From Acephala macrosclerotiorum (taxonomy: Eukaryota; Ascomycota; Leotiomycetes; Helotiales; Mollisiaceae), in NCBI GenBank assembly GCA_014904845.1, contig MU119212.1, positions 248,001 through 312,000 on the forward strand: a DNA stretch of 64,000 nucleotides. Reading direction: 5' to 3'. The notes under the pieces were generated by a model. The model had not been told where the DNA came from, searched no databases, and saw only the letters and a program-made list of their open reading frames with translations. Of this stretch, positions 1 to 11,063 are shown piece by piece (position 1 is the stretch's first letter; each line of letters begins with the position of its first letter). The position numbers were made by a program, and so were the translations under genes.

Positions 1-578
1 CGCCGGTTCCCCTCCTTCAACACCAGGTCCATGTTTGTGAATCTCCTCCATATTCATACCACTTCCATCTTGGTGCTGTAGTAGTGGATGAACCCGTTGA
101 CCTAAGCCTTTGCACTCCCGCATACAAATGAAGCATGTCCTAGCGCCACAACCTTCACAATCCGCGTAATCCTCCAATTGCTTCTTCTCCGTAGGCTTCC
201 GTCGACAGATATGGCATGGACTCAAGTCGACTTTTCCTCCTGTAGATCTGCCGCCGAGTTTCTTCTCTAAAGCAGATTCTGCTTGTCGATCTGTCATATC
301 GGAGAGAGGTGGTCGGGCGAAGAGTGGATCCGCATCGTGGTAGTTAGTGGCGGGGAGATCGATTCGTTGCCTCTTGATGCCAGTGTCGAGGGTGCGTTTC
401 TTGGGGTATGGGAAGATGTTACGCGTCTGGGTATCGTCGGGAAGAATTTGAGGTTCGCAGATGTAGTGAGAGCTGTGGTTTGGCGGGTCAATACACGTAG
501 ATCAAGAGCAAGAGAGGGTGGTTACCTGGATGTCCTGAGTGAGGAATCAAGATCGTCTCTCCGCCGCTTCTTGCTCAT
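1..578 (-). CDS. Cysteine-rich hypothetical protein, 3' end outside window
   Basis: Two exons, 578..526 and 472..1, joined by a 53-bp intron with a GTAACC donor and CACAG acceptor; the splice keeps the frame, and the protein starts MSKKRRRDDLDSS. About 175 residues are visible before the window edge. A basic, probably nuclear-targeting start is followed by a disordered stretch and then a cysteine cluster with the spacing C104-x2-C-x15-C-x2-C-x4-C-x2-C-x3-C138, which looks like a zinc-binding fold. After it the chain turns Gly/Glu/His rich. I do not recognise the family. A nuclear, zinc-dependent protein is a reasonable inference from the basic start and the cysteine spacing; nothing more specific is supported. 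The true C-terminus lies to the left of the window. Confidence 0.7.
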
Positions 579-1545
579 CGTAGGAGACGTTGGGATATCT
601 GCTATCGAAGGCATGATTTCCCTTCTTATTTGTGATCGAACCTCGAACCTCGAAGGTGTTTCGTCTGGTTTGTTTCTTCGGTCTCTGGGACACCAAGGTA
701 GGTCTCACTAGTGACGAAGGCAAAAACGCGGGCCGAAGCTAGGTTATGTGAATGCCAGAGTCTTGCTTGTTGTGTAGAAGTAACAGGTAAAAAGCGTAGT
801 GGCTGGGAGAACTTGGAGTCTTCGTTTATGAGTGATGGAGTGGTGTAGTGATTTGTTGATGCCTGTGCCGAGATCCAGGAACGAATAGTCGATGCTTAGC
901 GGGTAAAGCCGCGCGCTAAACAAAGGGGATTACCAGCGCAATTGAAGGACTTCTTCTCCTTCTCTTTTCAACACCATTTTCTTAAATCTTTCGTTGAAAT
1001 CCTTTTGAAGTACTCGTCACCAATCATTTTTCTGCTCTTATGTGCAAAGCCACTGTCCTCCCAAAGAAGGTCAATACTTGATGTTTCATTTGATTGTAGT
1101 CTGTCGATTCTGCTTATGTACTCGACCTTGCATATTTGGCCATTGTCTGCCTTGAAATGTTGCGATATCTGACAATTAAATGGCCCAAGATCTCTGTGGT
1201 ATCCAGAAAACCGGGCTTCAAAGCTCTTCATTGCCCTTAATTCTTCTTCAATTTATTGTTGAAGTTCTGAAATCTTACTGAATGTATTACTTACCTAGAT
1301 CTGCACTAATATCCAGGATATCAAAAAGTCCCTCAATTTCTCTTCATAACTTTGGCAGCCAGATACATCAGAATCTGGATACATAAGTGAATCTAGCCTT
1401 TGTTGTTTGATCTTTCGAGCTATTATAACAGTCGCTATGAGACAGTTTGGCTTGGGCTATTCCAAATATGAATCTCCCCAAAATGGCTGTATCTGAGTGC
1501 CTCGAAATCATTCTTTCGACTCCCACATTACAATAAGCCATTCTA
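579..1545. other. Intergenic, nothing definite
   Basis: Upstream region of the cysteine-rich gene, becoming AT-rich after about position 940. The minus strand has an 87-codon open frame at 1231..968, but it shows no recognisable motif, no splice partner and no clear start context, so it is not called as a gene. Confidence 0.5.
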
Positions 1546-2192
1546 TCAATCTTTAATCATACGTCTGAAAGTAAATATATCATTGCCTTCTTCATCTTTT
1601 CTCATACATCCTACCCAACCCAAATTACCCAACTCCTTCAACGGATTTTCATGGATTGCCATGAGTTCGTTCTGCTTCGCCTCTGGCCAACGACATCCAT
1701 CCAAAAACTGATACTTCAAATGCGTTCTCACAACAGCCGCAAAACATTTCCAATTCATCCTCTCGACGAGATCCTCCACCCCTTCCGCAACAGCCCATTT
1801 ACTAGTGTAGATGTGGACCAAATTGAAATCATTGTGTCGCATGGTTCCTCCCTTAGAGCCCTAGACAAAGGCCCGACTAGCAAACGAGTAGTGTTATTCC
1901 TCGCCATCAATTTCTCGCCAATTCATGTTCTCATATACAATGGATCCGACTCGAGATGCCCATTCGTAGCGATCGAGTTTGTAGGTATAGAAGATTGTCT
2001 TGAGACCTTTGCCGCAAAGATAGATCTGCCAGTGACAGAGCTTTGGGTTAAGAGAGAGTTGACGATGGGAGGATAATATGGGCCTTTGGCCCACTTGATA
2101 TCTCCAAGTTTTTCGTCGCCGAGGACATCAAGGAGTGAACGTCCGAGGTGCCACCAGGGATTGGCGTTTTGGAGAGGTCTGTAATAGCTCAT
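1546..2192 (-). pseudogene. Decayed copy A of a three-copy gene family
   Basis: Read from 2192 downward the frame begins MSYYRPLQNANPWWHLGRS and is collinear with copies B (2902..3681) and C (32102..32614). A one-base frameshift falls near 2045, where the frame changes just before the PKLC segment that matches copy B. In the new frame there are two in-frame stops (TAA near 1895, TAG near 1860), then an open run to the terminal stop at 1546. The C-terminal part holds the shared ENPLKELGNLGWVG element. The family is unknown to me: about 230-250 residues, no signal peptide or membrane segment visible. The damage argues for a pseudogene; a multi-exon gene using the stops as intron sequence is less likely because the homologous sequence continues through them. 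Confidence 0.55.
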
Positions 2193-2901
2193 GTGTACTT
2201 CGTCATCGCCCTGATGGACTTATTCGTATGTTGATGTTGACATTTTGCCTATAGCCAGGTAAGTGAATTATATATTTCTAGGAATTTGACGAGAGATGAA
2301 ACATCATATGGAATAAAGAAGTGGCTTGTTTAATCCATATTTGGCTGAAAGATGCACCACAATGAGGGGCTTTCCTTATTTTCTTCCATCAAAGCTTACT
2401 TCATGACCTTGCCCGATTATCATCATAGCATCGCGAAGCCAAACACATATTGGAGGTTGACTTGGCTGGGGAAATGTTGGTCCTTTGTGTTTATGGTGCT
2501 GCTATGATACCCGCAGATGGTGTTGCTCGTTACGATTTGGTGAATTATCATGACTTTATTGATTATGCTTGGCGGAGTTCTACCCCATAGGACGATTGTG
2601 ACGGCGGCGCTTTTAATTTCCCAACATCGCCTAGAGCATTCGTGGCCCACTGCTCTTGGGGAACGACTCTTGTGCGCTTGAATAGTAACACTAGATTGAA
2701 TGAAGCATATTAGCATAGCCTAGCATTCCCGATTCACCAAGCCACGCTGAGACATTCCAAACGCTCTTTATGGGTTTTGAGGCACGCATGGTGGACGAAG
2801 TGACGTTAAGCACTTGACCTCATCTGCTGCAGTGATCGAGCCTCCTACAAAATCTTCCACAAGAAAATGTTCCCGCAATAGACCACTCAACGTCATCGAC
2901 T
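2193..2901. other. Spacer between copies A and B
   Basis: No supported gene. The 97-codon minus-strand frame at 2716..2423 has no recognisable motif. The spacer does not show an obvious transposon end or terminal repeat that would explain the neighbouring paralogues. Confidence 0.4.
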
Positions 2902-3681
2902 CTAATTCCCAGACACACGTCGAAAATCAGAATACCGAATTCCCAACTCATCTGTCCACCCCAGCCACCCCAAATACCCAAATTCTTTCAATGAATCCTC
3001 ATCATTGTCCATCCTCTGATTCCTCCCCCTAAGTGAGCGATTCGCTCCATTAATCCGAAACGCGTAATCCACTTCACACTCCAAAACCCGCGCAAGACAC
3101 TTCTAATCAAGTCCCTCAATGAGGTTACTCGCTTCTATATCTTGCTGGATTGTCTATCGATTATCAATTTTAACCCTGAGCTTGGTATCCTCATGTTCCA
3201 TAAGTTGCTGTTGGGAATCGAGGATGGAGAGAGTGCCGCAGAGAGAGTGGCGCTTCGTTCCATCTTGGTCGAGGGTACGGGAGCTTCCGAGTTCGAAGAC
3301 GGCGGAGCCCGGGATGGCATTTCGGGCAAAGCTGTAAGTGTCAAGTCTGTAGGCTTTGAGCAATGTATAGAGATCGTTGCCGCTAGTGTATGTCAATGAG
3401 TAGCATAGCTTTGGTGTTGCGAGCGAAGTGGTGGTGGATGGGAAGTACGGGGCAGTGACTTGTGCTGTATCTCCCAGGGCTGGACAGCTCAGGAAGTCGA
3501 GGAGAGCACATTTGAGGCGGGGTAAAGGAATAGTAGTATCCCGACGATGAACCCCAGGTGATTGTGATGTTGCTTTGCTGAATGGGATAGAATGTTGAAA
3601 TCTTGATAAATACCAGAAGCATGAGGCTGATACGTCCCAGAATATGATCAGGGGAGAGAAATCATCATAAGGAGAACTCAA
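2902..3681 (-). pseudogene. Decayed copy B of a three-copy gene family
   Basis: One continuous minus-strand frame from 3681 to the stop at 2902, interrupted only by two TAG codons (near 3155 and 3106) and with no frameshift. The part from about 3550 on aligns with copy A: PYFPSTTTSLATPKLC here against PYYPPIV...PKLC there, then a shared KAYRLDTYSF-type segment, and the C-terminal SLKEFGYLGWLGW against PLKELGNLGWVG. Both TAG codons fall where copy A has tryptophan, so each can be explained by a single G-to-A transition in TGG. The function is unknown. The 5' part (3681 to about 3550) has no counterpart in copy A and may be intron or upstream sequence. Confidence 0.55.
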
Positions 3682-4449
3682 TATTTCTCAGAAAGCGGTG
3701 CTTTGAGACCTGTGCATTCTGCTGTTTTCTTGTAGCCCAATCTTTGCCATTCTACGCATGGTTAATAAAAGTAAATGTAGGTCTAGCTTCTGATGCTTTT
3801 CTTCGCGAAATAACCCAAGACAAAGATGGACCTTCCTTTGCCCACTTAACCTTAGCATGACTCGTGTCCTGCGACTCGCATTATCAGAGGTGTAGATGAT
3901 CAGATATATCTGGTGGGCAATACCGCCATGTTCCCACAAATTAAAGCTGGCTGGTGCCGATTGTTGCGTGATATGGGGTTAGTTATAGGTATGGAAGTTG
4001 CTCATTTCCTGTTATGAATGGCCTCCTCTCAGAGCCATGAAGCATAGGTGGATCGACGATTTGAATGTCCCACCGATCCTGGGACATTGAATACCGAGGG
4101 ACGTACGGTCTCAGTTCGGGCCAATTCTCCATGGCATGCCAATCGGTGGCTGAGTCGACGAGCTCGTCCAAAACGGACATTTTTGCTGCTCGGAGCGCAA
4201 ACCAATCTCACTTGCTTTGGCGTGCAACGTTAAATGAGTCGCGGACACGGCCGTAGCTGGTCAAGTCTATAAGATGGCTCTCTACACCTTGTATAATGTT
4301 ATTCGTATTTAAGTGTTTTGAATTAAAGAATTAGTGGAGAACTTGTCATCCGAAAAAAATCAGTCATATTAGTACAAAAGAGCAGGAAGCGGGAAGGTTG
4401 CTGCACCCGAGAGCGCAGAATTCTTGTTCATATATGGTACATTGATCTA
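3682..4449. other. Possible coding remnant on minus strand
   Basis: Two minus-strand frames look more protein-like than background: 4180..3983 (begins MSVLDELVDSATDWHAMENW) and 3939..3688 (contains WEHGGIAHQIYLIIYTS). They could be exons of one small gene or the remains of another gene next to copy B. I could not join them with convincing splice sites and recognise no domain, so no gene is called. Confidence 0.25.
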
Positions 4450-6671
4450 TCATATGCTTGAAAACTTATTCGACGCAACCAACGCATCCAAAACTCCCTT
4501 CTTCAACTTCCCCACAGTCTGATCCCTCTCCCTAATACTCTGCTGCAAATCCAGGTATCTCTTCTTCCACGAATCCTCACTCTGTTCCGGTCCATGCTCC
4601 AACGGTCCCGAATCAGGACCATGATGAACCGTCGCTCGAATCGTAAAATCCCCTTCAATAGATCCAAATCTCATCTTCCAATGACATTCATAATGACTCA
4701 CCGAACCCTGCTCTAACCTCGTCATTCTCAATCTCGTCATTAATGGACCTCCTGCTAGAGCTGAGAGGTTGATGAGGAATGCTTCCGTGCTGCTAGATTC
4801 AGCTTGGAGGTTCTTGACAACTTGCTTACAGATCTTGTCTGCTTCATCGATGCTGCATTTTTCGATACTGGCTCCTGTTGCGTCGTACCAGTCTGCGGCT
4901 AGGATCTCGCATATGAAATGGCTTTCTAGCGCATCCATGTTCGTCCGATCTGTATCTTCGTTTTGTCGGAATGCTATACTGACGAAGTTCTCGAAGTCTG
5001 GATCTTGATTTGTCGGAGCGCCGGGTACGGTGAAGTATTCCATTAAGGGAACGAAGTTTTGGGGATTGGATACTGCGTTTTGTTGCATATTTTGTTGCAT
5101 GGTTTGCTGCATACTGGTGTCTCCTTGTCCGTTGACTAGGACAACTGGTGGAGGTGGGGTCGCAAGTCTAACAGTACCACCTTGTCGTTGCGGTACTTGC
5201 AATTGCAATCCACTCGGCCGTCCATTCTGTGGTGGTGGATTTGATGGAGGGGCTTGCATGTTTTGGGTGAAGAAATTGGTGTTTTCGGGGTCAGCTACTA
5301 CAGTGCCAGGTGTCGCAGTCATGCTATTGTCTCTCAAGTTGATGGACGGTCCTTCTTTCAGGCTTGGATTCACGGGAAATGTAGAGAAGGGTCCATCGGT
5401 GACAGATCTGTTGCTTGGTGGCCGTCCTCTCAGTTTGCCAGCAGAGGCACTTCCGTTGCTTGGCCATGCTGATGAAACTGCAGGTCCATGTCGCCTTCGA
5501 CGGCTCTTGTTAGGTGTGATTGCAGAGCGAGGCTCATTCGCGTCATTCCACATTTGGCCTCGGGTTGTAGGTATGAGAGCTGATTGGGGGTATGCTGATA
5601 GTGGTGTTTGTAGACTGTCTGATGTGGGTGGCCAACGAAATGCCGGAGCTATGGCACTTCTTGTGTCCGTTGCGGACCACATCCTATCACTGAAGTTCTG
5701 CTGAAAGTCGGGATGAGCTGTAGCTGGTGTCGTATTGTCTGATATCAATGACGCCCTCGCCATCATGAAATCTTCGGACAAGGTAGGAGAATCAAGACGT
5801 GGTCGTTGAGAAGGTGACTTCCCTATCTCGCTGTCGTCTCTGTCCTCAGCTTTCCTCCTACCACGCTTGGGACGTGTTTCTGGTAATAAAGCACGAAGTG
5901 CCAAGTCTTCTTCAGGAGCAACTCCATCTCGACCAAACTCCGAGGTAGGGTCGTTTATAGATGGCACGTTTGTCCAGTACACATGAGGCTTGCTCAAAAG
6001 GTACTCAAAAAAGGCATCGACATGCATAGCATGCATCCATCGCTGTCATTGTTTAGCAAAGTTCTAAATTTAACCTTCCGCGAAAACTTCCGGAAATCCC
6101 GTTTCCTCATATAATACGAACGTAGATGCCAAGAGATAAGGCTGACCTTTAGTCTGACTGCATATTGCTGGACCTTCTGGGCACTTTGGCCTTTGTCAAG
6201 TGCTGGAGGCTCTACTCCGAGATCGAGTGCCAATTGTGCCCATGTTTTGATCTCTTTGAGCTCTAGTTTCCGAATGAGCTCGAAGAGCGTAAAAGTGCTG
6301 AAGTTCTTCCCATCACTCTTGGGCGGCATTCGAAGTAGCTTTCTGAGCTCGGCAGTATCTGTGTCAAACGGTATTGACGGGTTGCAGTACAAAATAAAGC
6401 CCACGTATGCATCATCGAATGTTTCGTCCGTCACCTGACGTGATGGTAATCCACGGGAGTTGTGAGAGTTGTCGTTCGATGAAGATGGTCCCATTGTTGA
6501 AGGTATATGGTCGTTACTCGTGCCGTTCGAAAGATTTTGAGGCTGGTGAGATTCGAGAGTTTGTGTTGGTCGGTATTGTTGTTCTAGCCTCCGTTTTGCT
6601 CCTTCTGGAATCATTGTCATGACTGGAAGCAGAGTACCATGGAATAGACCGGGCGGCATCGTGCTAACCAT
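4450..6671 (-). CDS. abp2: ARS-binding protein 2 (Abp2) homologue
   Basis: Two exons, 6671..6147 and 6042..4450, about 705 residues; the 104-bp intron has a GTCAGC donor after AVRLK and an ACAG acceptor before RWMHAMH. Residues about 80-195 form the fungal ARS binding protein 2 domain, recognisable by DDAYVGFILYCNP, the FSTFTLFELIRKLE segment, EIKTWAQLALDLGVEPP and AQKVQQYAVRLKRWMHAMH. The rest is low-complexity Pro/Ser/Gln sequence with an AT-hook-like RPKRGRR stretch and a conserved-looking C-terminal region with a predicted short coiled coil (YLDLQQSIRERDQTVGKLKK). In fission yeast Abp2 binds AT-rich replication-origin DNA; a nuclear DNA-binding role is inferred here. The start at 6671 is the first ATG of the frame; a nearby TAG before it leaves open a further upstream exon. 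Confidence 0.88.
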
Positions 6672-7383
6672 CTATAACAGAGGAGAGGATATTTCCTTGG
6701 GACGCAACATGAATAGACGATTGCTGCGAATAGAGCTGTTGATATATGACATCCCCAATCTGCGACCCTAAATTCTATATATAGAAATAGCACAGCCGCC
6801 TACTCATCAGATGTCAACAATATCAGCGGAATGTCGATTGATCAATACTACATCTCAAGTTTCGTGAGGTTGAAGCTCGTTACTCAATGCCTTCGCGAAC
6901 GCGAGATGGAAAAGGGGGAGCGAGGACGAAATGGCCGTCAATTAGGTGGAGTTGGAGAGAAAATGAAGTTCAGAATCCTGGTTAATTTATTCATTTTCAA
7001 TTCGTCTCGTGATGTTTCATATGATTAATGCCTAAGGCAATAAAATGTATATATTCACCCCTGCATAAGCATTGTAACCACACCCAAAAGCCCTCCGTCA
7101 CGGCTCCCCATCATTTCATCTGCAGCCGAGGTTCGCTGGCAAGGGATGAACGCGCATGAAAGATCAATGTCGGTAGACCTCGGGATACTCGAGATACTTG
7201 GCAGCGCAAAAGACACTGGGTGAATTTCCTAAACTTTTGAATGATTGAACGACTCTCTTCTCTTTGATCAGCTTTCACACCTGTTTTCTACCTTTCGGAG
7301 AGAGTTAATCCCCGCGGGAAACGATAGCACAAGACCTTCAAAGAACCCCTCATCCAACACCAGAGAATCTGCAACTTGCAAAG
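6672..7383. other. Divergent promoter region
   Basis: About 0.7 kb between the divergent Abp2 homologue and the carrier gene, so it should hold both promoters. No specific operator could be identified. The plus frame 6831..7028 is not supported by any motif. Confidence 0.5.
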
Positions 7384-8383
7384 ATGGCTTCACCAACAGC
7401 TACCCAGCAGAGTGATAACGTGGCACACGCTCTCAGCGGCGCCGGGGGAGGAATTCTTTCCATGGCCCTCACGTACACCTCCAACTCTTTTCCCTTCATG
7501 CACCCTCACTGACGATCGCAGATACCCCCTCATCACCCTCTCAACCCGCGCACAAGTCGAATCCAAACGCGCCGACTCCGGTTTCCTCGACGCCGTTCAA
7601 CGAATCGTCCAACGAGAAGGCGTAACAGGTCTCTACGCCGGTCTCGATTCCGCCCTCTTCGGCATTAGCGTCACAAACTTCGTCTACTACTACTGGTACG
7701 AATGGACTCGATCAGGATTCGAGAAAGCTGCTGTGACAACTGGCAGAGCTTCAAAGAGACTCACAACCATTGAATCGATGATTGCGGGAGCTATTGCTGG
7801 ATCTGCGACTGTGTTGCTTACGAACCCTATTTGGGTGGTCAATACGAGGATGACGACGAGGAAGAGGAATAAGGAGTCGGATGAGAGTCTGCTGCCGGGA
7901 GCGAAGGCTTCGAAGGCACCTACAACTGTGGGTACGCTGCTGGCTTTGCTTAAGGAGGAAGGTCCTCAGGCTCTGTTTGCTGGTGTTGTGCCGGCCTTGG
8001 TGTTGGTTATCAATCCAATCCTTCAATATACTATCTTTGAACAGCTGAAGAATACTATTGAGAAGAAGAGGAGGATTACACCGACTATAGCTTTCATGCT
8101 TGGTGCGCTGGGTAAGTTGTTTGCTACCAGCATCACATATCCATATATCACAGTGAAGAGCATGGCACATGTTGCTGGACGGGATGGAGGGAATGAGAAT
8201 ATGTTGCAAGCTATGAGAAGGGTGATTAGGGAGGAGGGATATGCTGGTCTTTACAAGGGTATTGGGCCAAAGGTTTCTCAAAGTGTGTTGACGGCAGCGT
8301 TCTTGTTTGCCTTCAAGGATGTTCTATACGAGCAGACCGTCAAAATTCGGCGGACGATGGCAGCAAAAGCTCTCACTAAGTAG
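7384..8383 (+). CDS. ANT1: Peroxisomal-type adenine nucleotide carrier (mitochondrial carrier family)
   Basis: Two exons, 7384..7472 and 7522..8383, 316 residues. The 49-bp intron ends at GCAG and restores the first carrier signature, MALTYPLITLSTRAQ. Three repeats of the SLC25 fold are visible, each with its signature: YPLITLSTRAQ, NPIWVVNTRM and YPYITVKSMA, followed by the G-[LF]-[YF]-x-G elements (GLYAGL, ALFAGV, GLYKGI). The signature forms and length match the PMP47/SLC25A17/ANT1 branch, which exchanges ATP, AMP, CoA or related cofactors across the peroxisomal membrane in support of beta-oxidation. This branch assignment is from family knowledge; a mitochondrial location cannot be excluded from sequence. 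The ATG at 7384 was chosen because it is the only one that gives a complete first transmembrane helix after splicing. Confidence 0.88.
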
Positions 8384-9191
8384 AGGCTCTCGTGTCAGTA
8401 AATGTAGGTAGAAGACTTGTGAACAAGCTGTACATTATAGGTTGATGAATGTGCATGGTCGGTTGGGACATTGGGAGGCAATAGGTGCATTGGAATGGGA
8501 TGGGTTTTGGATACTGGCAGACATTGAATTGGCGGCACCGTCCTGTGGACTCTGTTAGATTTGTAGATACCTTGATGATTTATGGGTGACAAGAAATGAG
8601 AAGCCAACATGGCTTCATCGCAGGGTAGTAGATAGAAATGCAAAGACTTGAGTGCTTTCATACAACTTCCCGATGGTTTACAGTTTTACTGCAGTTCGAT
8701 TAAAGCCCACAGCATTGCCAATGCGTACCGGTGAACAATATATTCACAAACTGGCTAGTCACTTTGTAAAGCTTGAGAAATCTCAATTTCGCCGCCAAAC
8801 TATCTGCATTTCAAAGGAGTGTACTTTTGCATCAATTGTTCAGACCACCCATCCTGGTCTGATCCCACCCGCTAATCACCAAATATCATTCTTCATTAGC
8901 AATGCAAAGAGAGGTTTCAATACCATCATACCCGCCTACCACCAGACGATGACTTTCTTGGGTGATGGCACCTGTTGCAATTTTATATAAAAAGAAGAAA
9001 CGCAAAGCAATCAAGATCGAAAACATCACTCGCTAAAATTGCCGAAATTCTATAATCAGAGAGAAAAGAGTAGAAATAGCGCCGTTGAGGAGAAAGTCGT
9101 CCGAAATGAGGCGATACAAGGAGGAAAGACCCCATTTTCACGAAAGCTCCAACAGCAATACAAGGCCAACTCAAACAATGCACACAACTTT
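8384..9191. other. 3' region between convergent genes
   Basis: About 0.8 kb between the convergent carrier and aminomutase genes, presumably both 3' UTRs. No further gene, RNA or repeat is seen. Confidence 0.55.
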
Positions 9192-11063
9192 TTAAACAAC
9201 AATATCTTCCGCAACGCCAAAGTCGACGCCCTCACCGCCATCCGGCAAGCTATCCAAAGGATCATAGTATTCATAAACCCTGCTCTCCTTGCCCTCGCCA
9301 TGAACAGCTGGTGCGACGAAAGTGCTGCGTCCAGTCTTACGATCATAGCTTTGGTAGGAAGCAGCAAGACGCTTTCCGCCGCCACCAGGGAGATCGACTA
9401 CGAATTGGGGGGTCATGAAGCCGGCGATTGAGCCGCGAATTTCTTTTTCGAGGGAGAGGATGGTGGAGAGAGGGGTGCGGAGGTCTTCGACGCCTTTCAC
9501 GAGATCGCCGGCGTAGACGTAGTACTGAAGATGTCTGTTAGTAATTCCTGTATGAAAGGATGAGGGGGCGTGGGACTTACAGGTTGGATATTGTTGTCAG
9601 CAAGTTCGCGGATTAAGGCCTTCATGGTATCGACATCGTCATTTACGCCCTTGAGAAGCACAGATTGGTTTCGGACGGTGACACCGTTGGCGAAGAGCTT
9701 CTGAGCAGCTTCGCGAGAAACCCAGGAGAATTCGTTGGGGTGTTGGAAATGCGTGTGTAGAGCAACATGTTTTCCTCTCAATTTACCCTCGTTTGACAAT
9801 TTGATCATCTCATCTGTCCAGTCATCATTGGGATCCAAAGTGCGGCTGGGAGAAACGCAAAGACCCTTTGTAGCGATTCTGAATCGACGCACATGAGGAA
9901 TATCTAGAAGGCGGGAGCCGATCATGGCAAGGTGTTGTGGCATGAGAGAGTAGGAGTCGCCACCAGAGACGACGACGTCTTGGATGGTAGGTGTAGCGGC
10001 GATGTACTCAAGCATCCTCTCCCATCTCTTTCTTTGAGGCTTTAGAGAGGCTTTAGTGACGGTCTCGGTGTCGGCGCCAACAGCGTAGGAGCGGGTACAG
10101 TATCTGCAATACAATGGGCAATGAGAGCTTGCTAGGATAAGGTTAGTAAAGTGACATGTAAAAAGCTAGGATGATACCGTACCAAGAAACAAGCACTTGT
10201 CCGTATAACGATGTACCAAGCCCTCAACAGGAGAATCATCAGATTCATGAAGCGAGTCAAGCTCCAACTTTGGATGATCAGGCTGGAAGGATGACTTCTT
10301 TGGGATGTATTGACGGCTGAGAGGATCTCCAAGAGGATCATCCCAGTTGATGGAAGAGAGGATGTGGGGTGTCAGGCGAATTGACATTGGTGCGAGGTCT
10401 ATGCCTTCGATTACGTCCTTGATGAATGCCTCGCGCGTGCGAATGTGTTCATACTCTAGGGTATCGGGCATGTTTTCTGGAAGCTCTTCTTGCAAGAATT
10501 GGTAAAGTTTGGCCTTGCCCTGAATATCTTTGGCAGTCTGTACATACGTCAGTTTTCTCTTGAAAAGTGATTTGGATTGTGCCTCGACTCACGTTCCAAC
10601 GATATGACAGGAATTCCTTCTCGCCAATATCCTTCCAGCGACCAATCTTCTGCCAGTATGGAACTCGGTCGAACTTCGATCCACGAAAGTAGGCAGGGCT
10701 AGCAGACGTTATTATTTCGGCAATTTCTTCTGCATGAAGAGCTGCGCCTTGTGGCGTCGAAGATTTATCAATATTCTCCTGAACTCCAGGTGTAGATCTT
10801 GGGACAGGAGTAGCACGACTTTTCTCGAGGCGGATGGGGTATTCGCGCGGCTTCTCATTGTACCTATCGTAGACAACATCCGGTAGGTCTTGATGCTTAG
10901 GAGCGTAAGCAAATCCAGCTGATTCCATAGTCTTAGTTGACGATTGAAATGCTCTCGATTGGGAAGGAGTCAAGAGGTGATTCGGGGCCTTGAATCCGTC
11001 TCGAATGCTTGCACTGAGCTGCAGAGCTGCACGAAGCCGTGGCCTCGCAAGCAGCACGGACAT
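9192..11063 (-). CDS. Lysine 2,3-aminomutase family radical-SAM enzyme
   Basis: Four exons (11063..10593, 10537..10183, 10131..9581, 9524..9192; introns 55, 51 and 56 bp), 569 residues. The radical-SAM cluster motif is C280-x3-C-x2-C287 in HCPLYCRYCTRSY, and the pyridoxal-phosphate lysine lies in the PGGGGK motif at K510, followed by RLAASYQSY; both are hallmarks of KamA-type aminomutases, which interconvert alpha- and beta-lysine. The TKGLCVSPSR, HTHFQHPNE and NQSVLLKGVN segments also fit. The first 45 residues are rich in Arg, Ser and Ala and lack acids except one, resembling a mitochondrial presequence, which would suit the [4Fe-4S] cluster. The family is mainly bacterial, so acquisition by transfer is plausible, but the gene is fully intron-bearing. 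The substrate in fungi is not established. Confidence 0.9.

Noticed and set aside
283..711. 142-codon plus-strand frame opposite the cysteine-rich gene
   Set aside because: It is antisense to a spliced gene with a conserved-looking cysteine pattern and has no motif of its own.
5030..5704. 224-codon plus-strand frame
   Set aside because: Antisense shadow of the low-complexity second exon of the Abp2 homologue.
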